From assembly GCF_035920345.1 (NCBI RefSeq), contig NZ_CP109149.1:2666001-2730000 (forward strand): DNA of 64,000 nt. Direction: 5' to 3'. The position numbers were made by a program, and so were the translations under genes. The notes under the pieces were generated by a model, which saw nothing but the letters and a program-made list of their open reading frames with translations, did not search any database and was not told the origin of the DNA. Position 1 is the stretch's first letter; every line of letters begins with the position of its first letter. Below are positions 31,153 through 39,560 of this stretch, piece by piece. The DNA comes from Nocardia vinacea (GTDB taxonomy: Bacteria; Actinomycetota; Actinomycetes; Mycobacteriales; Mycobacteriaceae).

Positions 31153-31426
31153 CAGCTGCGCCGGCGAAGCCGGGCATCGTCGACGTCGTGTGTGACGCGT
31201 AGCGGGCGCACTTCTTCGGCATACGGTGACCTTCGGCGGACTTCGTCGAATTCACTCGGATCGGCCTACCGGCTTATCCTGCCTCGGAATTCGCTCTAGA
31301 ATTGCTGAATATTCGACCCGTATACCTGATCGAAGGCGATGTGCACCCGTTGTGTCGAGGGTGCCGCGATCGTGCGCTGGTCGTACGGCGGCCGTGCGCA
31401 GAACTGCGATACGAGGACGGCTCGCC

Positions 31427-32791
31427 ATGACAGATGTCGACTATTGCGTGATCGGCGCAGGCTTCGCAGGATTGACGGCCGCACTGCGGCTGAAACAGGC
31501 GGGTCGATCGGTAGCGGTGCTGGAAGCCCGCGACCGGCTCGGCGGGCGCACGTTCACCGAAGTGCGTGCCGACGGGTCGTGGATCGATCGCGGTGGCGCG
31601 TGGGTAGGACCGGGGCAGGACCGGATCCACGCACTGATGGACGAGTTCGGGGTACCGAGTTACCAGCAGTACACCGACGGTGAGGCCATCATGGTGGTCG
31701 ACGGCAAGCAGCACCGCTACACGGGCACGATTCCGTGGACGATGAGCCCGTGGGCGGCGTTGAACCTCGGTGCGGCGTTGTTCGAGCTGGGACATATGTG
31801 CGAGTCGGTTCCCCTCGATGCGCCGTGGGCATCGAAGCAGGCCGGCAGATTGGACCAGCTCAGCCTGGCGCAGTGGCTGGATGACAACGTATTGTCCAGG
31901 CCCGCCCATGATCTGCTCGAGACCGCCGTTGCCGGCTGCTACACCTCGGCCGCCTCGGAGGTGTCATTGCTGTTCGTGCTGTACCAGATGGCATCGGGGG
32001 GAGGGCCGAATTTCGTCCTCGGGGTGAAGGACGGCGCGCAGGATGCTCGGCCGGTCGGCGGTATGGGTGCGATCTACCGGCCGATGGCGGCCGAGATCGG
32101 CGACTCGATCCACCTGTCGCAGCCGGTTCGCCGGATAGAGCAGGACACCGCCGGTGTCACGGTGTGCGCGGAGGAGTTGACGGTGCGCGCACGCCGGGCG
32201 ATCGTGGCGGTTCCGCTGGCCATCGCGAGTCACATTCTGTACGAGCCCATGCTGCCGGTCGATCGATCGTTTCTCCATCAGCGGATGCCGAGCGGCTCGA
32301 TCATCAAGATTGCCGCCGTGTACGACGAGCCGTTCTGGCGGCGCGATGGATTGTCCGGGCAGTCGGCCGCACCGGGGTCACCCGCGACCATCACCATCGA
32401 TGCCTGCACGGATACCGGGCGACCCGGGATCCTATGTGTCATCGTCGAGGGACCCATCGCGCGGCAGGTCGGACAACTCGACGAGGCCGAACGAAGGAAG
32501 ACGGTACTCGGTGCGCTAGTCGAGCGGTTCGGCGATGCGGCCGGCTCCCCCGTCGACTACGTCGAGCACAACTGGACTGTCGAGCGCTACTCCGGCGGCG
32601 GGATGCTCAGTCACGCACCCACTGGTGTCCTCACCCAGTTCGGCCATGCTCTGCGTGAGCCGTGCGGCCGCATCCATTGGGCCGGCACCGAGAGCTCTGC
32701 CGTCATGTGCGGCTGGGTCGACGGAGCCGTTCGCTCGGGAGAACGGGTAGCAAGTGAAGTGCTCGAGCACGAGACCGCGACCGTGGTCTGA
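31427..32791 (+). CDS. Flavin monoamine oxidase-like protein
   Basis: A 454-residue flavoprotein. The ATG at 31427 follows GAGG; the frame stays open further upstream but without family signal. FAD-binding motifs: GAGFAGL at residues 9-15, EARDRLGGRTFT, and a C-terminal HWAGTESSAVMCGWVDGAV where amine oxidases bind flavin. The region equivalent to the covalent-flavin Cys of eukaryotic MAO reads YSGGGML, so FAD is presumably non-covalent. It should oxidise amines to aldehyde, ammonia and peroxide; the substrate is unknown. No signal peptide is seen. Confidence 0.92.
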   Translation: MTDVDYCVIGAGFAGLTAALRLKQAGRSVAVLEARDRLGGRTFTEVRADGSWIDRGGAWVGPGQDRIHALMDEFGVPSYQQYTDGEAIMVVDGKQHRYTGTIPWTMSPWAALNLGAALFELGHMCESVPLDAPWASKQAGRLDQLSLAQWLDDNVLSRPAHDLLETAVAGCYTSAASEVSLLFVLYQMASGGGPNFVLGVKDGAQDARPVGGMGAIYRPMAAEIGDSIHLSQPVRRIEQDTAGVTVCAEELTVRARRAIVAVPLAIASHILYEPMLPVDRSFLHQRMPSGSIIKIAAVYDEPFWRRDGLSGQSAAPGSPATITIDACTDTGRPGILCVIVEGPIARQVGQLDEAERRKTVLGALVERFGDAAGSPVDYVEHNWTVERYSGGGMLSHAPTGVLTQFGHALREPCGRIHWAGTESSAVMCGWVDGAVRSGERVASEVLEHETATVV

Positions 32792-32858
32792 GGATGAGAA
32801 ACGATCACCACGCCTAGCCGGATCGAAATCGTACTACCCGGCAGCTCACCCTGCGGGT

Positions 32859-34508
32859 TCACTGTTGCCGCGCCGCCTCCGTGGCGCGTGGTGCGGGTGG
32901 CCAGTCCTGGGGTTCGATATTGGTCGGCTTGCCGGGCAGATTGTCGTCCCAATCGAACTTCGGCGCGGGTGGACCCCACTGTCGAGGCGATCGGAACGAG
33001 ACTTCTGCCGTTCCGAAATCGGTTGGCGAGAAGTTGGTGTCGGAGGTGAATGTCGCGTGTTCGAACCAGGTGGGGCCGGTGAACCTTGCGCCCCCGAACT
33101 CTGCGGGGCCGGAGAACTTCACGTCCTCGAACTTGGCGGTAGTGGTGAATGCCGCGTCACGGAACCCGGCGGGACCGGAAAACTTCGCGTCCCGGAACTC
33201 TGCGGGGCCGGAGAACCTCGCGCCCGCGAACCTGGCGGTGCTGATGAACGCCGCACCCCTGAACCCGGCGATGCCGGCGAAGGTTACCCCGCGGAATCCC
33301 GCGGCGCCGGTGAAGATCGCGTGCTCGAACCCCGCCCTGCCGGCGAACGTTGCGCCCTCGAACCCAGCCGTTCCGGCGAATCCTGTGTGCTCGAACCCGG
33401 CCGTGCCAGCGAATGTTGTGCGCTCGAATCTGGCGGTGCGAGCGAAGGTCGCGTGGTCGAATCCGGCGGTGCCGCCGAACCTCACGTCTGTGAACCCGGC
33501 CGCGCCAGCGAATGCTGTCTGCTCGAATCCGGCCGTGTCGATGAACGTAGTGTGCTCGAATCCGGTAGTAGCTGAGAACGTCACGTCCCTGAACCCGGCG
33601 GGGCCGGTGAACCTCGTGCCCTCGAACCAGGCGGGACCGTTGAACCTCGCGCCGACGAACGAGACGGGACCGTTGAATGTCGTGTGCTCGAATCCGGCGG
33701 CACCGGTGAATGTCGAGCTCACGAACCTGCTAGAACCGGTGAATGTCGCGCCCTCGAACCTGACATCGGTGAATGTGATGTGGGTGAAGTCGGCATTTTC
33801 GAGATGGGCGGTGCGAAAGTCGAAGTTGCTTGTCGACCAGTTGTATTCGGCTTCTCGTTTCAGATGGTCGGCGATGACGCGAATGATGGTTCGGCGGACT
33901 TCCCGGTCGTTGTGTCGATATTCGATGTGTTCTTGGATTTCGCCGCGATCTCGTCCGCGGTCGACACGCGGACTGATCGTCACGAGTTTCGTGCGGCCGC
34001 TGCTGCCATGGTCGGGGTCATAGGGCAGGCGCAGGTAGCCGCACAGGACGTCGATGCATTGCTGGCGACGCAGGCCGTCGGATTCGTCGGCGACACCGGC
34101 CATCGCATAGACCCCGGCAATGCGGACCGCGACGTCGGTCGCGCCGAGTTGCGCGGCGGCGGCGCCGAAGCGTTCCACGAACCGGTTCTGCTCGAGGTCA
34201 CGCTGGCGGCGGTAGGCGATCACCAGGGCGACGACACCGCCGACTCCGGCTACGACGGTCAGCGAGACACGGGTGATGTCGATCGGCGCGGCCTCGGCAT
34301 CGCTGGTCGGGGTGATCAGTCTCAGAAACCCGTAGGCGACGAGGGCCACGACCAGGCCGACACCGAGCGCGGACAAGACCGCGGGTAACAACCTGATCCG
34401 GACCGCGCGGCGGCCGATCGCCGCCCTGTTGGCACTGCCGATTCGCGCGCGTGCCGCAGTCGTCTTCGTATGTACCTGCGCGCCAATAGCGCTCACCCAC
34501 CCGAGCAT
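32859..34508 (-). CDS. Membrane protein with pentapeptide-type 11-residue repeats
   Basis: About 549 residues from ATG 34508; an ATG at 34619 would add 37 residues and neither has a strong ribosome site. Two TM helices (about residues 38-65 and 75-100) bracket a short loop. A helical linker follows (QRDLEQNRFVERFGAAAAQL, then LRRQQCIDVLCGYLR). After that come about 21 repeats of the form F-T/A-G-x-A-x-F-x-x-x-x, giving a regular 11-residue spacing of Phe pairs as in Pentapeptide_3 proteins. Such repeats fold as a right-handed quadrilateral helix. The tail is Pro-rich. The linker matches actinobacterial pentapeptide membrane proteins of unknown function. Convergent with the amine oxidase. Confidence 0.85.
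   Translation of the reverse strand: MLGWVSAIGAQVHTKTTAARARIGSANRAAIGRRAVRIRLLPAVLSALGVGLVVALVAYGFLRLITPTSDAEAAPIDITRVSLTVVAGVGGVVALVIAYRRQRDLEQNRFVERFGAAAAQLGATDVAVRIAGVYAMAGVADESDGLRRQQCIDVLCGYLRLPYDPDHGSSGRTKLVTISPRVDRGRDRGEIQEHIEYRHNDREVRRTIIRVIADHLKREAEYNWSTSNFDFRTAHLENADFTHITFTDVRFEGATFTGSSRFVSSTFTGAAGFEHTTFNGPVSFVGARFNGPAWFEGTRFTGPAGFRDVTFSATTGFEHTTFIDTAGFEQTAFAGAAGFTDVRFGGTAGFDHATFARTARFERTTFAGTAGFEHTGFAGTAGFEGATFAGRAGFEHAIFTGAAGFRGVTFAGIAGFRGAAFISTARFAGARFSGPAEFRDAKFSGPAGFRDAAFTTTAKFEDVKFSGPAEFGGARFTGPTWFEHATFTSDTNFSPTDFGTAEVSFRSPRQWGPPAPKFDWDDNLPGKPTNIEPQDWPPAPRATEAARQQ
33030..33750 (-). repeat. Imperfect 33-bp tandem repeats coding for the 11-residue units
   Basis: About 21 imperfect 33-bp units lie within the pentapeptide gene. 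Copies around 33080-33230 are close to each other and those near 33500-33700 more diverged, suggesting unit expansion. The repeat also keeps the opposite strand free of stops over long stretches, which creates spurious + strand frames. Confidence 0.8.
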
Positions 34509-34685
34509 CGCTCGATTCTGGCCGACGCAAACGTGCTCCGCACCACGACCATGGAACCAAACCCGCCCTGCGAGCACAATCAGACCATCGCGACGGACAT
34601 AGCTTCGGGCGCATGACATTCCAACACCGGAAGTAGCCGAGGCGACCGGGCTGTCCCCGGAAAGATCAAGCCGCCTACCCCGGTA

Positions 34686-34716
34686 TTGAGGTTCACGCTG
34701 CGTGAATGTTTAGCGT
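34686..34716 (+). promoter_or_regulatory. MerR-type promoter with perfect dyad in a 19-bp spacer
   Basis: TTGAGG (34686-34691) and TAGCGT (34711-34716) are spaced by 19 bp, the over-long spacer typical of MerR-activated promoters. The spacer contains the perfect palindrome TTCACG-CTG-CGTGAA (34692-34706). It lies 45 bp upstream of the TipA-like gene, so autoregulation by DNA untwisting is the obvious model. Confidence 0.72.
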
Positions 34717-34760
34717 CGAGGTGCCGGACCAGCCGGCAGAGTTCCGAGTAGGAGGTGGGT

Positions 34761-35531
34761 GTGTCCTGGTCGGTTGCCGAGATAGCTCGCATGTCCGGAG
34801 TGACGCCGCGGACACTGCGTCACTACGACGAGATTGGGCTGCTACCGCCCGCGGGTGTCCGCAGCAATGGCTACCGCTTCTACGAGCAGGAGCAACTGCT
34901 GCGGCTCCAGCAGATCCTCGTGTTGCGGGAGCTGGATCTGGGGCTCGACGCCATCGTGGCGATTCTCGACCGGCAGACCGACCACGTGCAGACTCTGCGC
35001 GACCACCACGCGAGGGTGATCGGCGAGCGTGATCGCCTCACTCGTGTGGCGCGCACGATCGCCCGCACCATCGAGGAGCTCGAGAGACAGGAAGGAACAG
35101 CGAGCATGATCGAAATCAACAGGCCGGAAAACCTTTTCGACGGTTTCGACCCGAACCGGTACGAATCGAAAGTGCCCGACGATCGGCCCGGTCAGGAGCA
35201 GGCCCGGGAGCGGTCGCAACAGTTCACCGACTCGCTGACTGCCGAGGAAACCGAGCGGATGCAGAAAGAAACGACAGCGGCGATGATCCGCATGGCCGAA
35301 TTCATGGCATCCGGCACAGCGGTGAGCGCCCCGGCCGTGCAGGCCGAGATCGAGACCGCGTATCAGCTCATCCGCTCGACCTGGAACCCGGACGCGCACG
35401 CGTTCAGGGCGCTGGCTCAGACGTACCTCGAAGACCCGGCCTACACCGAGAATTTCGACCAGATCGCTCCTGGGCTAGCCGAGTACTACCGCACCGCCAT
35501 GGTGGTCTTCGCCGACACCCGACTCACCTAG
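34761..35531 (+). CDS. MerR family regulator with TipAS antibiotic-recognition domain
   Basis: A 256-residue TipA-like regulator. The GTG at 34761 sits 5 bases after GTAGGAGGT; the GTG at 34755 is within that site. The MerR winged helix occupies residues 1-70 (WSVAEIARMSGVTPRTLRHYDE), a dimerisation coiled coil 75-112, and the TipAS domain about 120-256 (ETERMQKETTAAMIRMAEFM and a C-terminal YREYY-like LAEYYRTAM). TipA proteins bind thiopeptide-type antibiotics and activate their own and resistance genes. An in-frame ATG at 35106, preceded by GGAAGGAA, would yield the TipAS domain alone, as known for Streptomyces tipA. Confidence 0.93.
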   Translation: MSWSVAEIARMSGVTPRTLRHYDEIGLLPPAGVRSNGYRFYEQEQLLRLQQILVLRELDLGLDAIVAILDRQTDHVQTLRDHHARVIGERDRLTRVARTIARTIEELERQEGTASMIEINRPENLFDGFDPNRYESKVPDDRPGQEQARERSQQFTDSLTAEETERMQKETTAAMIRMAEFMASGTAVSAPAVQAEIETAYQLIRSTWNPDAHAFRALAQTYLEDPAYTENFDQIAPGLAEYYRTAMVVFADTRLT

Positions 35532-35720
35532 CAGGTAGTCGCCATCGCGGAATCGCCCGTTCGCGGAGCAGTGCCGCATCACTGTCGCGGGCATCCACCA
35601 ACCTCGCTTCCGCGCAGCGGGCTGTGTTCCGTTGTGCGGCAATCGAAGTCGCTCCCACGTCCTTCGGCACCAGCTACTTCCCACAGAAGGGATGCAACAA
35701 CGTCCAAGTGGTGGTCGAGC

Positions 35721-36254
35721 TCACCGGGTCGTGCCACCGTTGTCGACCATCGCCCGGACCAAGTCCGCGATCACCTGGGAGCGGGCATCCTCGGACAGGT
35801 TGGAGCTCATGCTGTTCGCCAGCAAGTATCGCTGCGTCCTCTCCAGTCGCAGATGGAAGGCATCGAGCTGCAGCGCCGTCCTGCCGTACAGCCAGAAATT
35901 GAGGCCGGAGATCACTTCGACGATCCCGCCGGCAAGGGAGCTGATCAGCGCGGCATCCAGGTTGTGGCTGATCATGGCGAACGCCACCGAACAGACGAAG
36001 AACAGCAGGCCCACACCAGCCGACACGATCGCGGCGACGAAACTCCGAGACGCCTGGCGCAGCACACTCTCGTAGTAGTCGTTGCTGATCGCGAGCTGGG
36101 AAGCGGCCACTTCCTGGATGTTTCCGGGATCGGCCTTGGCCAAGCTCTCGATCGCACTGCTCATGAAGACATTACGAACAGTCGTGGGCACTCCCATCTC
36201 GGTGCCCGCGGCGCCCCCGTCGGAGTACGGCTGCAGATTCGGAATGGCCGTCAC
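35721..36254 (-). CDS. Two-TM protein of the TRADD-N-associated membrane domain type
   Basis: A 177-residue protein with an N-terminal polar region (1-30), an amphipathic helix (LAISNDYYESVLRQASRSF), two TM helices (about 71-95 and 100-123) and a cytoplasmic helix rich in Arg/Leu (ALQLDAFHLRLERTQRYLLA). This layout matches the two-TM domain that accompanies TRADD-N and NLR-like conflict proteins in bacteria (recalled as a TRADD-N-associated TM family); the assignment is from memory. The start ATG overlaps the TPR stop as ATGA. Being last in the operon, it is a plausible membrane effector or anchor. Confidence 0.7.
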   Translation of the reverse strand: MTAIPNLQPYSDGGAAGTEMGVPTTVRNVFMSSAIESLAKADPGNIQEVAASQLAISNDYYESVLRQASRSFVAAIVSAGVGLLFFVCSVAFAMISHNLDAALISSLAGGIVEVISGLNFWLYGRTALQLDAFHLRLERTQRYLLANSMSSNLSEDARSQVIADLVRAMVDNGGTTR

Positions 36255-37237
36255 CGTCCGCCGTCCCGCTGTGCTCGCCAGTACTGGAGATTGGTTGCGG
36301 CGCCCCGGGTTCCGGGGTGGTCCGCTCCCAGCGCCCGGGTGGAGTCGAAGACCAGTTGCTCGAGCTCACGCACCGCATGGCGCGGATTGCCGGCCAGACC
36401 GAGGAAGTGGGCCAAGTTGTTTCGCGTCGCGAGGGTGTCGGGATGATCGGGACCGAGTATCTGACGCCGGTCCACGAGCACCGCTTCCAGCGCCGCCACC
36501 GCAAGTGGCGCGTTTCCGTTCTGCCCCTGCAGACTTGCCAGGTTGTTTCGTAGCGTCATCGCGACTGGATGACGAATACCCACGGTGCGCGCGTAGGCCT
36601 CGAGCACGGCCCGGTACGCCCTGACCGACTTCTCCTTGTCACCACACTCACCTATCCAATGCGCCAATGCTGCTCGTGTGGCAAGGGTGTCGGGGTCGTC
36701 GGGACCGAGGATCCTCTTCTGATCCTTCGCCAGCTGCTCGAGATCCGTGACCGCGCCGCGGGGATTGCCGCCCAGCCCGCGCCACACGGCCAGACTGTGC
36801 CGAACAGTCAGGGTGTCGGGATGTGTGTCGCCGAATACCCGGGAGCACTCGGACTCCAGATTAAGGAAATCTACGACGGCGCCAGACAGATCACCGGATT
36901 GACCCCGGCAGTGCGCCAGCAGATTCATGGTCGCAAGCACCTCGGGCGCAACCGATCCGAGCTGGACGATCTGCTTCTGCAGAACCGCTTCCAGGGTCAG
37001 AACCGCATCGCGGGCATCGCCTCGTTGAGCACGTGTGAACGCCAGCTCTGCCTGTAGTTTCAAAGTCCTCACATGACCTGCGCCCACCGCTTCGGCAGTC
37101 TGCAGCATCAGCTCTTCCACCTGCAGCGGTGACTGCCGTTGATCCGGCCAGCTCAGCACCCTCACGGGCGGGGAAGGCGCGGGCCTGGATGCCCCGGGCC
37201 GCTGGGGCGAGTGGGACGTGTCGACCAACCTACTCAC
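36251..37237 (-). CDS. Tetratricopeptide repeat protein
   Basis: About 328 residues from a GTG whose first 8 bases (GTGAGTAG) contain the stop of the upstream gene; the frame open to 37600 is a shadow of that gene. After a proline-rich linker (residues 5-40) come at least six TPR units of the kinesin-light-chain type (TPR_10/12), with repeated DTLATRxxLAHxxGxxG, LGPDHPDTLATRNNLA and spacing of about 42 residues. No NTPase or protease domain is present, unlike many actinobacterial proteins with these TPRs. It probably serves as the recognition or scaffold component between the RHIM-like protein and the TM protein. Confidence 0.85.
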   Translation of the reverse strand: MSRLVDTSHSPQRPGASRPAPSPPVRVLSWPDQRQSPLQVEELMLQTAEAVGAGHVRTLKLQAELAFTRAQRGDARDAVLTLEAVLQKQIVQLGSVAPEVLATMNLLAHCRGQSGDLSGAVVDFLNLESECSRVFGDTHPDTLTVRHSLAVWRGLGGNPRGAVTDLEQLAKDQKRILGPDDPDTLATRAALAHWIGECGDKEKSVRAYRAVLEAYARTVGIRHPVAMTLRNNLASLQGQNGNAPLAVAALEAVLVDRRQILGPDHPDTLATRNNLAHFLGLAGNPRHAVRELEQLVFDSTRALGADHPGTRGAATNLQYWRAQRDGGR

Positions 37238-37631
37238 CCCGGACGGTGCCGTCGCTTCTGGAAAAAGTGTTGACCTGAATATTGTGGTCGCCGACCTGCA
37301 CCCCGCGACCCCACCTGACATCGATGGAATACCCGGCGCCACTGGCGCTCTCGTCGACGAGCTGAACCAGACCTTCGGCGAGATCGAGGATCTGTCTGTC
37401 GAGCACGGCCGGACGGCCGCGGAGATGCCGGAGGAACAGGATGTCTGTGCGCTCGGGATCGCTCTCGATCTCCGAGAACAGATCGGCGCCCAGTTCCTTA
37501 TCGTCGATCCGCGCGATGAGAGCCGCCCGAAGAGCGCGGTACGCGTCCTGGACTGCGACCGAGGAGTTCTCACTCGACTGGGCCCTGGCACCCGCAGCAA
37601 GTGCAGCGACGACGATCGAATACGGATCCAC
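37230..37631 (-). CDS. Small effector-associated protein with a C-terminal RHIM-like amyloid motif
   Basis: 133 residues from a GTG (MDPYSIVVAALAAGARA). The N-terminal part (residues 1-95) is a helical domain of the kind found at the front of actinobacterial NLR-like and TPR proteins (ALAAGA, then AVQDAYRALRAALIARI and ILDLAEGLVQLVD). Residues 109-122, RGVQVGDHNIQVNT, contain VQVGDHN, an exact fit to the RHIM core (I/V)-Q-(I/V)-G-x-x-N. Bacterial RHIM-like amyloid motifs of this kind are known next to NLR-type proteins. Here the motif ends a separate small protein whose stop overlaps the TPR gene by 8 bp, as if a usual fusion had been split. Proposed role: nucleating or receiving an amyloid-like signal. 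Confidence 0.8.
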   Translation of the reverse strand: MDPYSIVVAALAAGARAQSSENSSVAVQDAYRALRAALIARIDDKELGADLFSEIESDPERTDILFLRHLRGRPAVLDRQILDLAEGLVQLVDESASGAGYSIDVRWGRGVQVGDHNIQVNTFSRSDGTVRGE

Positions 37632-37639
37632 CGTGAACC

Positions 37640-38184
37640 CCGCTAGTCAGATGCTTATCAGACAACGAGTTTAGCCACCCATCGCTGATCGTGCTGCCCG
37701 GATCGACCACGGACCCAAAGTGCCCATCTCGGCCGAACTGATCCCTCCCTATTCAGCCCGGCCGTAGCGCTGATCGACAGTCCGCCAACATGTTCGAATC
37801 GCATCTCGGCCTGTCCGACGCGCAGAAACCGGTAGGCATGAAGCGCTTGGCCAGGCCACGGGCGGCGTCGACAGCATGTGTCGCGGGCCCCGTTGATCAC
37901 CTACTCACACGCCAGCCAGCCGATGCCGAGTTCGTTCCACCAACTCGCCACCCACGTGATCTGCGCCTTGCGACTTGGCGCCGATTGAAGGATCGCGAAG
38001 GATTTCGGGATTTCCGAAGGCCGCCTGCACAACTGGCTCAAAACAGGCCGACATCGCCTACGGCCACCGGGCGGGCCCGCGACATCGGCGCAAGGTCCGC
38101 CGGATAGATCCTGTCCGGGTTGCCGTCGGCTGCCAGCGGACCTAGCGGTGGCGACCGGATCAGAGCGCAAACGCGAGCCATGGG
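37640..38184. other. Intergenic stretch without a recognisable gene
   Basis: All frames here are either interrupted or of the Arg/Pro-rich shadow type, and no family was recognised. It contains the promoter region of the RHIM-like operon on its left, where no clear -10/-35 pair was found. Confidence 0.5.
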
Positions 38185-38340
38185 TCAGTAGTAATGGCGT
38201 CGGCCGCCGACAGCGCGGCCCGTCGACCCCAACAGCAACAATACGAGCCCGATGATGAGAACCACGATCCCGATGGTCCAGAGGATCGGGATGCTGAATA
38301 TGAACCCGATGACAAGAAGAATGACTCCGAGAACGATCAT
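38185..38340 (-). CDS. Small membrane protein, DUF6131-like
   Basis: A 51-residue frame: ATG 38340 preceded by ACGAGGTAG at good spacing, TGA at 38185. Two hydrophobic helices (about residues 1-15 and 20-38) joined at SIPILW, then a short basic Gly-rich tail ending GGRRHYY. This size, layout and tail are typical of the small actinobacterial DUF6131 proteins. It lies near other small stress-type genes (SRPBCC, CsbD). Function unknown. Confidence 0.8.
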   Translation of the reverse strand: MIVLGVILLVIGFIFSIPILWTIGIVVLIIGLVLLLLGSTGRAVGGRRHYY

Positions 38341-38674
38341 GGCCAGCTACCTCGTTTCGCTGCTGTACTCGAAGGGTCTCAGAAACCCTCCGGTGCTGGT
38401 ATCGGTCATGCGCGCGCAATGCCGGCACGCCCCACTACGCACACCCAGCCACGGCCACGGCCACGGGAAACAACAGACACGATGATCAACCCCGTGTGCT
38501 GCATATTCCAGTAGACGCCTCCGGATCCAGGATGTACACACCCCGTCTACCGAAGTTGCAGCTCAATCGTGTTTTGCTGGTCAACACACGACCGGCGAAC
38601 GGCGACAGGCCCATTCGCGGGAGTTGCGCGGATCTGGCGGCGAGCATCAGGCAATCCGAGTTCATCGACGAAGA
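38341..38674. other. Intergenic stretch without a recognisable gene
   Basis: No frame with coding character was seen in these 334 bases. It holds the ribosome site and presumably the promoter of the small membrane protein on the minus strand. Confidence 0.5.
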
Positions 38675-39136
38675 TCATGCGTCAGGGCGTGGAATATCAC
38701 CGCGCCACGCGCCCGTTTCATGCTCCCGGCCTTCGATGAAGTGCTTGAAGCGCTGCATGTCGCCATTGACGCGGTGCTTGAGCACGCCGAGCTTATCGGC
38801 GGCGCTCTCCACGAATCCCTCCGGATCGATCTCCATTTGCGCGGTGATCCGCGTGTGGGTGTCGTCCAGACGATGAAAAGTGATCACGCCCGCATGATCG
38901 GGACCACTGTCGGACTTCCACGCAACACGTTCGTCGGGATGCTGCTCGGTGATGGTCGCGTCGAATTCCCGGGTCGCGGGTCCAACGTGGATACGCCAGT
39001 GGGTGTGCTTGTCGTCGAGCTGGTCTACCGCCTCCACACCGACCATGAATTGCGGGAATGTCTCGAACTGCGTCCATTGGTTGTAAGCGGTGCGAACCGG
39101 TACTTCGACATCGACGGTCGCGGCTACGGTGCTCAT
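38675..39136 (-). CDS. SRPBCC family protein (cytoplasmic, stress-associated type)
   Basis: A 153-residue SRPBCC protein: N-terminal strand TVDVEVPVRTAYNQWTQFE, FPQFMVGVEAV, and the long C-terminal helix around DKLGVLKHRVNGDMQRFKHFIE. No signal peptide. This subtype is common in actinobacteria beside CsbD-like and general stress genes. It is co-directional with the CsbD gene 78 bp upstream, so they may share a promoter. Ligand unknown. Confidence 0.9.
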   Translation of the reverse strand: MSTVAATVDVEVPVRTAYNQWTQFETFPQFMVGVEAVDQLDDKHTHWRIHVGPATREFDATITEQHPDERVAWKSDSGPDHAGVITFHRLDDTHTRITAQMEIDPEGFVESAADKLGVLKHRVNGDMQRFKHFIEGREHETGAWRGDIPRPDA

Positions 39137-39214
39137 ATCAGCTCCTTTTGCAGGCTCGTCCCGATGCCGCCGCGTATGCGTACGGCCGAGGTGGAACGTG
39201 CACTCATGGACAAG

Positions 39215-39388
39215 TCAGTCGCGAAAGGCGTCCTTGACCTTCTCGCCTGCATCCTTGAGGTTTGACTTGGTCTGATCGGCCTTGCCCTCCTGCTGCATGT
39301 CCTTGTCGTCGGTTGCCTCGCCGAACTTCTCCTTGGCCTTACCGGAGAGTTCCTCGGCCTTATTCCTTGCCTTGTCTACAGCGCCCAT
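39215..39388 (-). CDS. CsbD family stress protein
   Basis: A 57-residue hydrophilic protein (MGAVDKARNKAEELSGKAKE ...), rich in Lys, Glu, Ala and Gly with the CsbD pattern AxExxGKAKExxGxATD and a C-terminal KDAGEKVKDAFRD. AAAGGGG precedes the ATG at 39388; a longer upstream frame lacks this. CsbD proteins are general-stress (SigB/SigF-type) proteins of unknown biochemical role. The neighbouring SRPBCC and small membrane genes fit a stress group. Confidence 0.93.
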   Translation of the reverse strand: MGAVDKARNKAEELSGKAKEKFGEATDDKDMQQEGKADQTKSNLKDAGEKVKDAFRD

Positions 39389-39560
39389 GATTGCGGCCCC
39401 TTTGTTCGAAGGTGCCCGGCCTGCTGGTTCCTGCCGGTCTTCTGGCGGATAACCCGCATTCCGACAGCCAAACAACGCTGCTGGAGAGACTTGTCGCGGG
39501 TCGAGGGCTAGCTGTCCTCATGCGCGAGTACCGGCCACGCCCGGATCTCGCACCGGACGA

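Noticed and set aside
33030..33750. Regular repeats considered as a CRISPR array
   Set aside because: Units are 33 bp, imperfect, without spacers, and encode a periodic protein; no cas genes are present.
32881..34023. Long + strand open frame (380 codons) rich in Asn/Pro/Ala repeats
   Set aside because: It is the antisense of the pentapeptide-type repeat gene; the 33-bp periodicity keeps stops away. The minus-strand protein has TM helices and a recognised repeat.
35571..36446. + strand frame of 291 codons
   Set aside because: Shadow of the two-TM gene on the minus strand, which has start overlap with the TPR gene and clear TM helices.
37238..37600. N-terminal 121 codons of the longest TPR frame
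   Set aside because: They overlap the RHIM-like gene out of frame and are Ser/Arg/Pro-rich; the GTG at 37237 in the 8-bp overlap is the better start.
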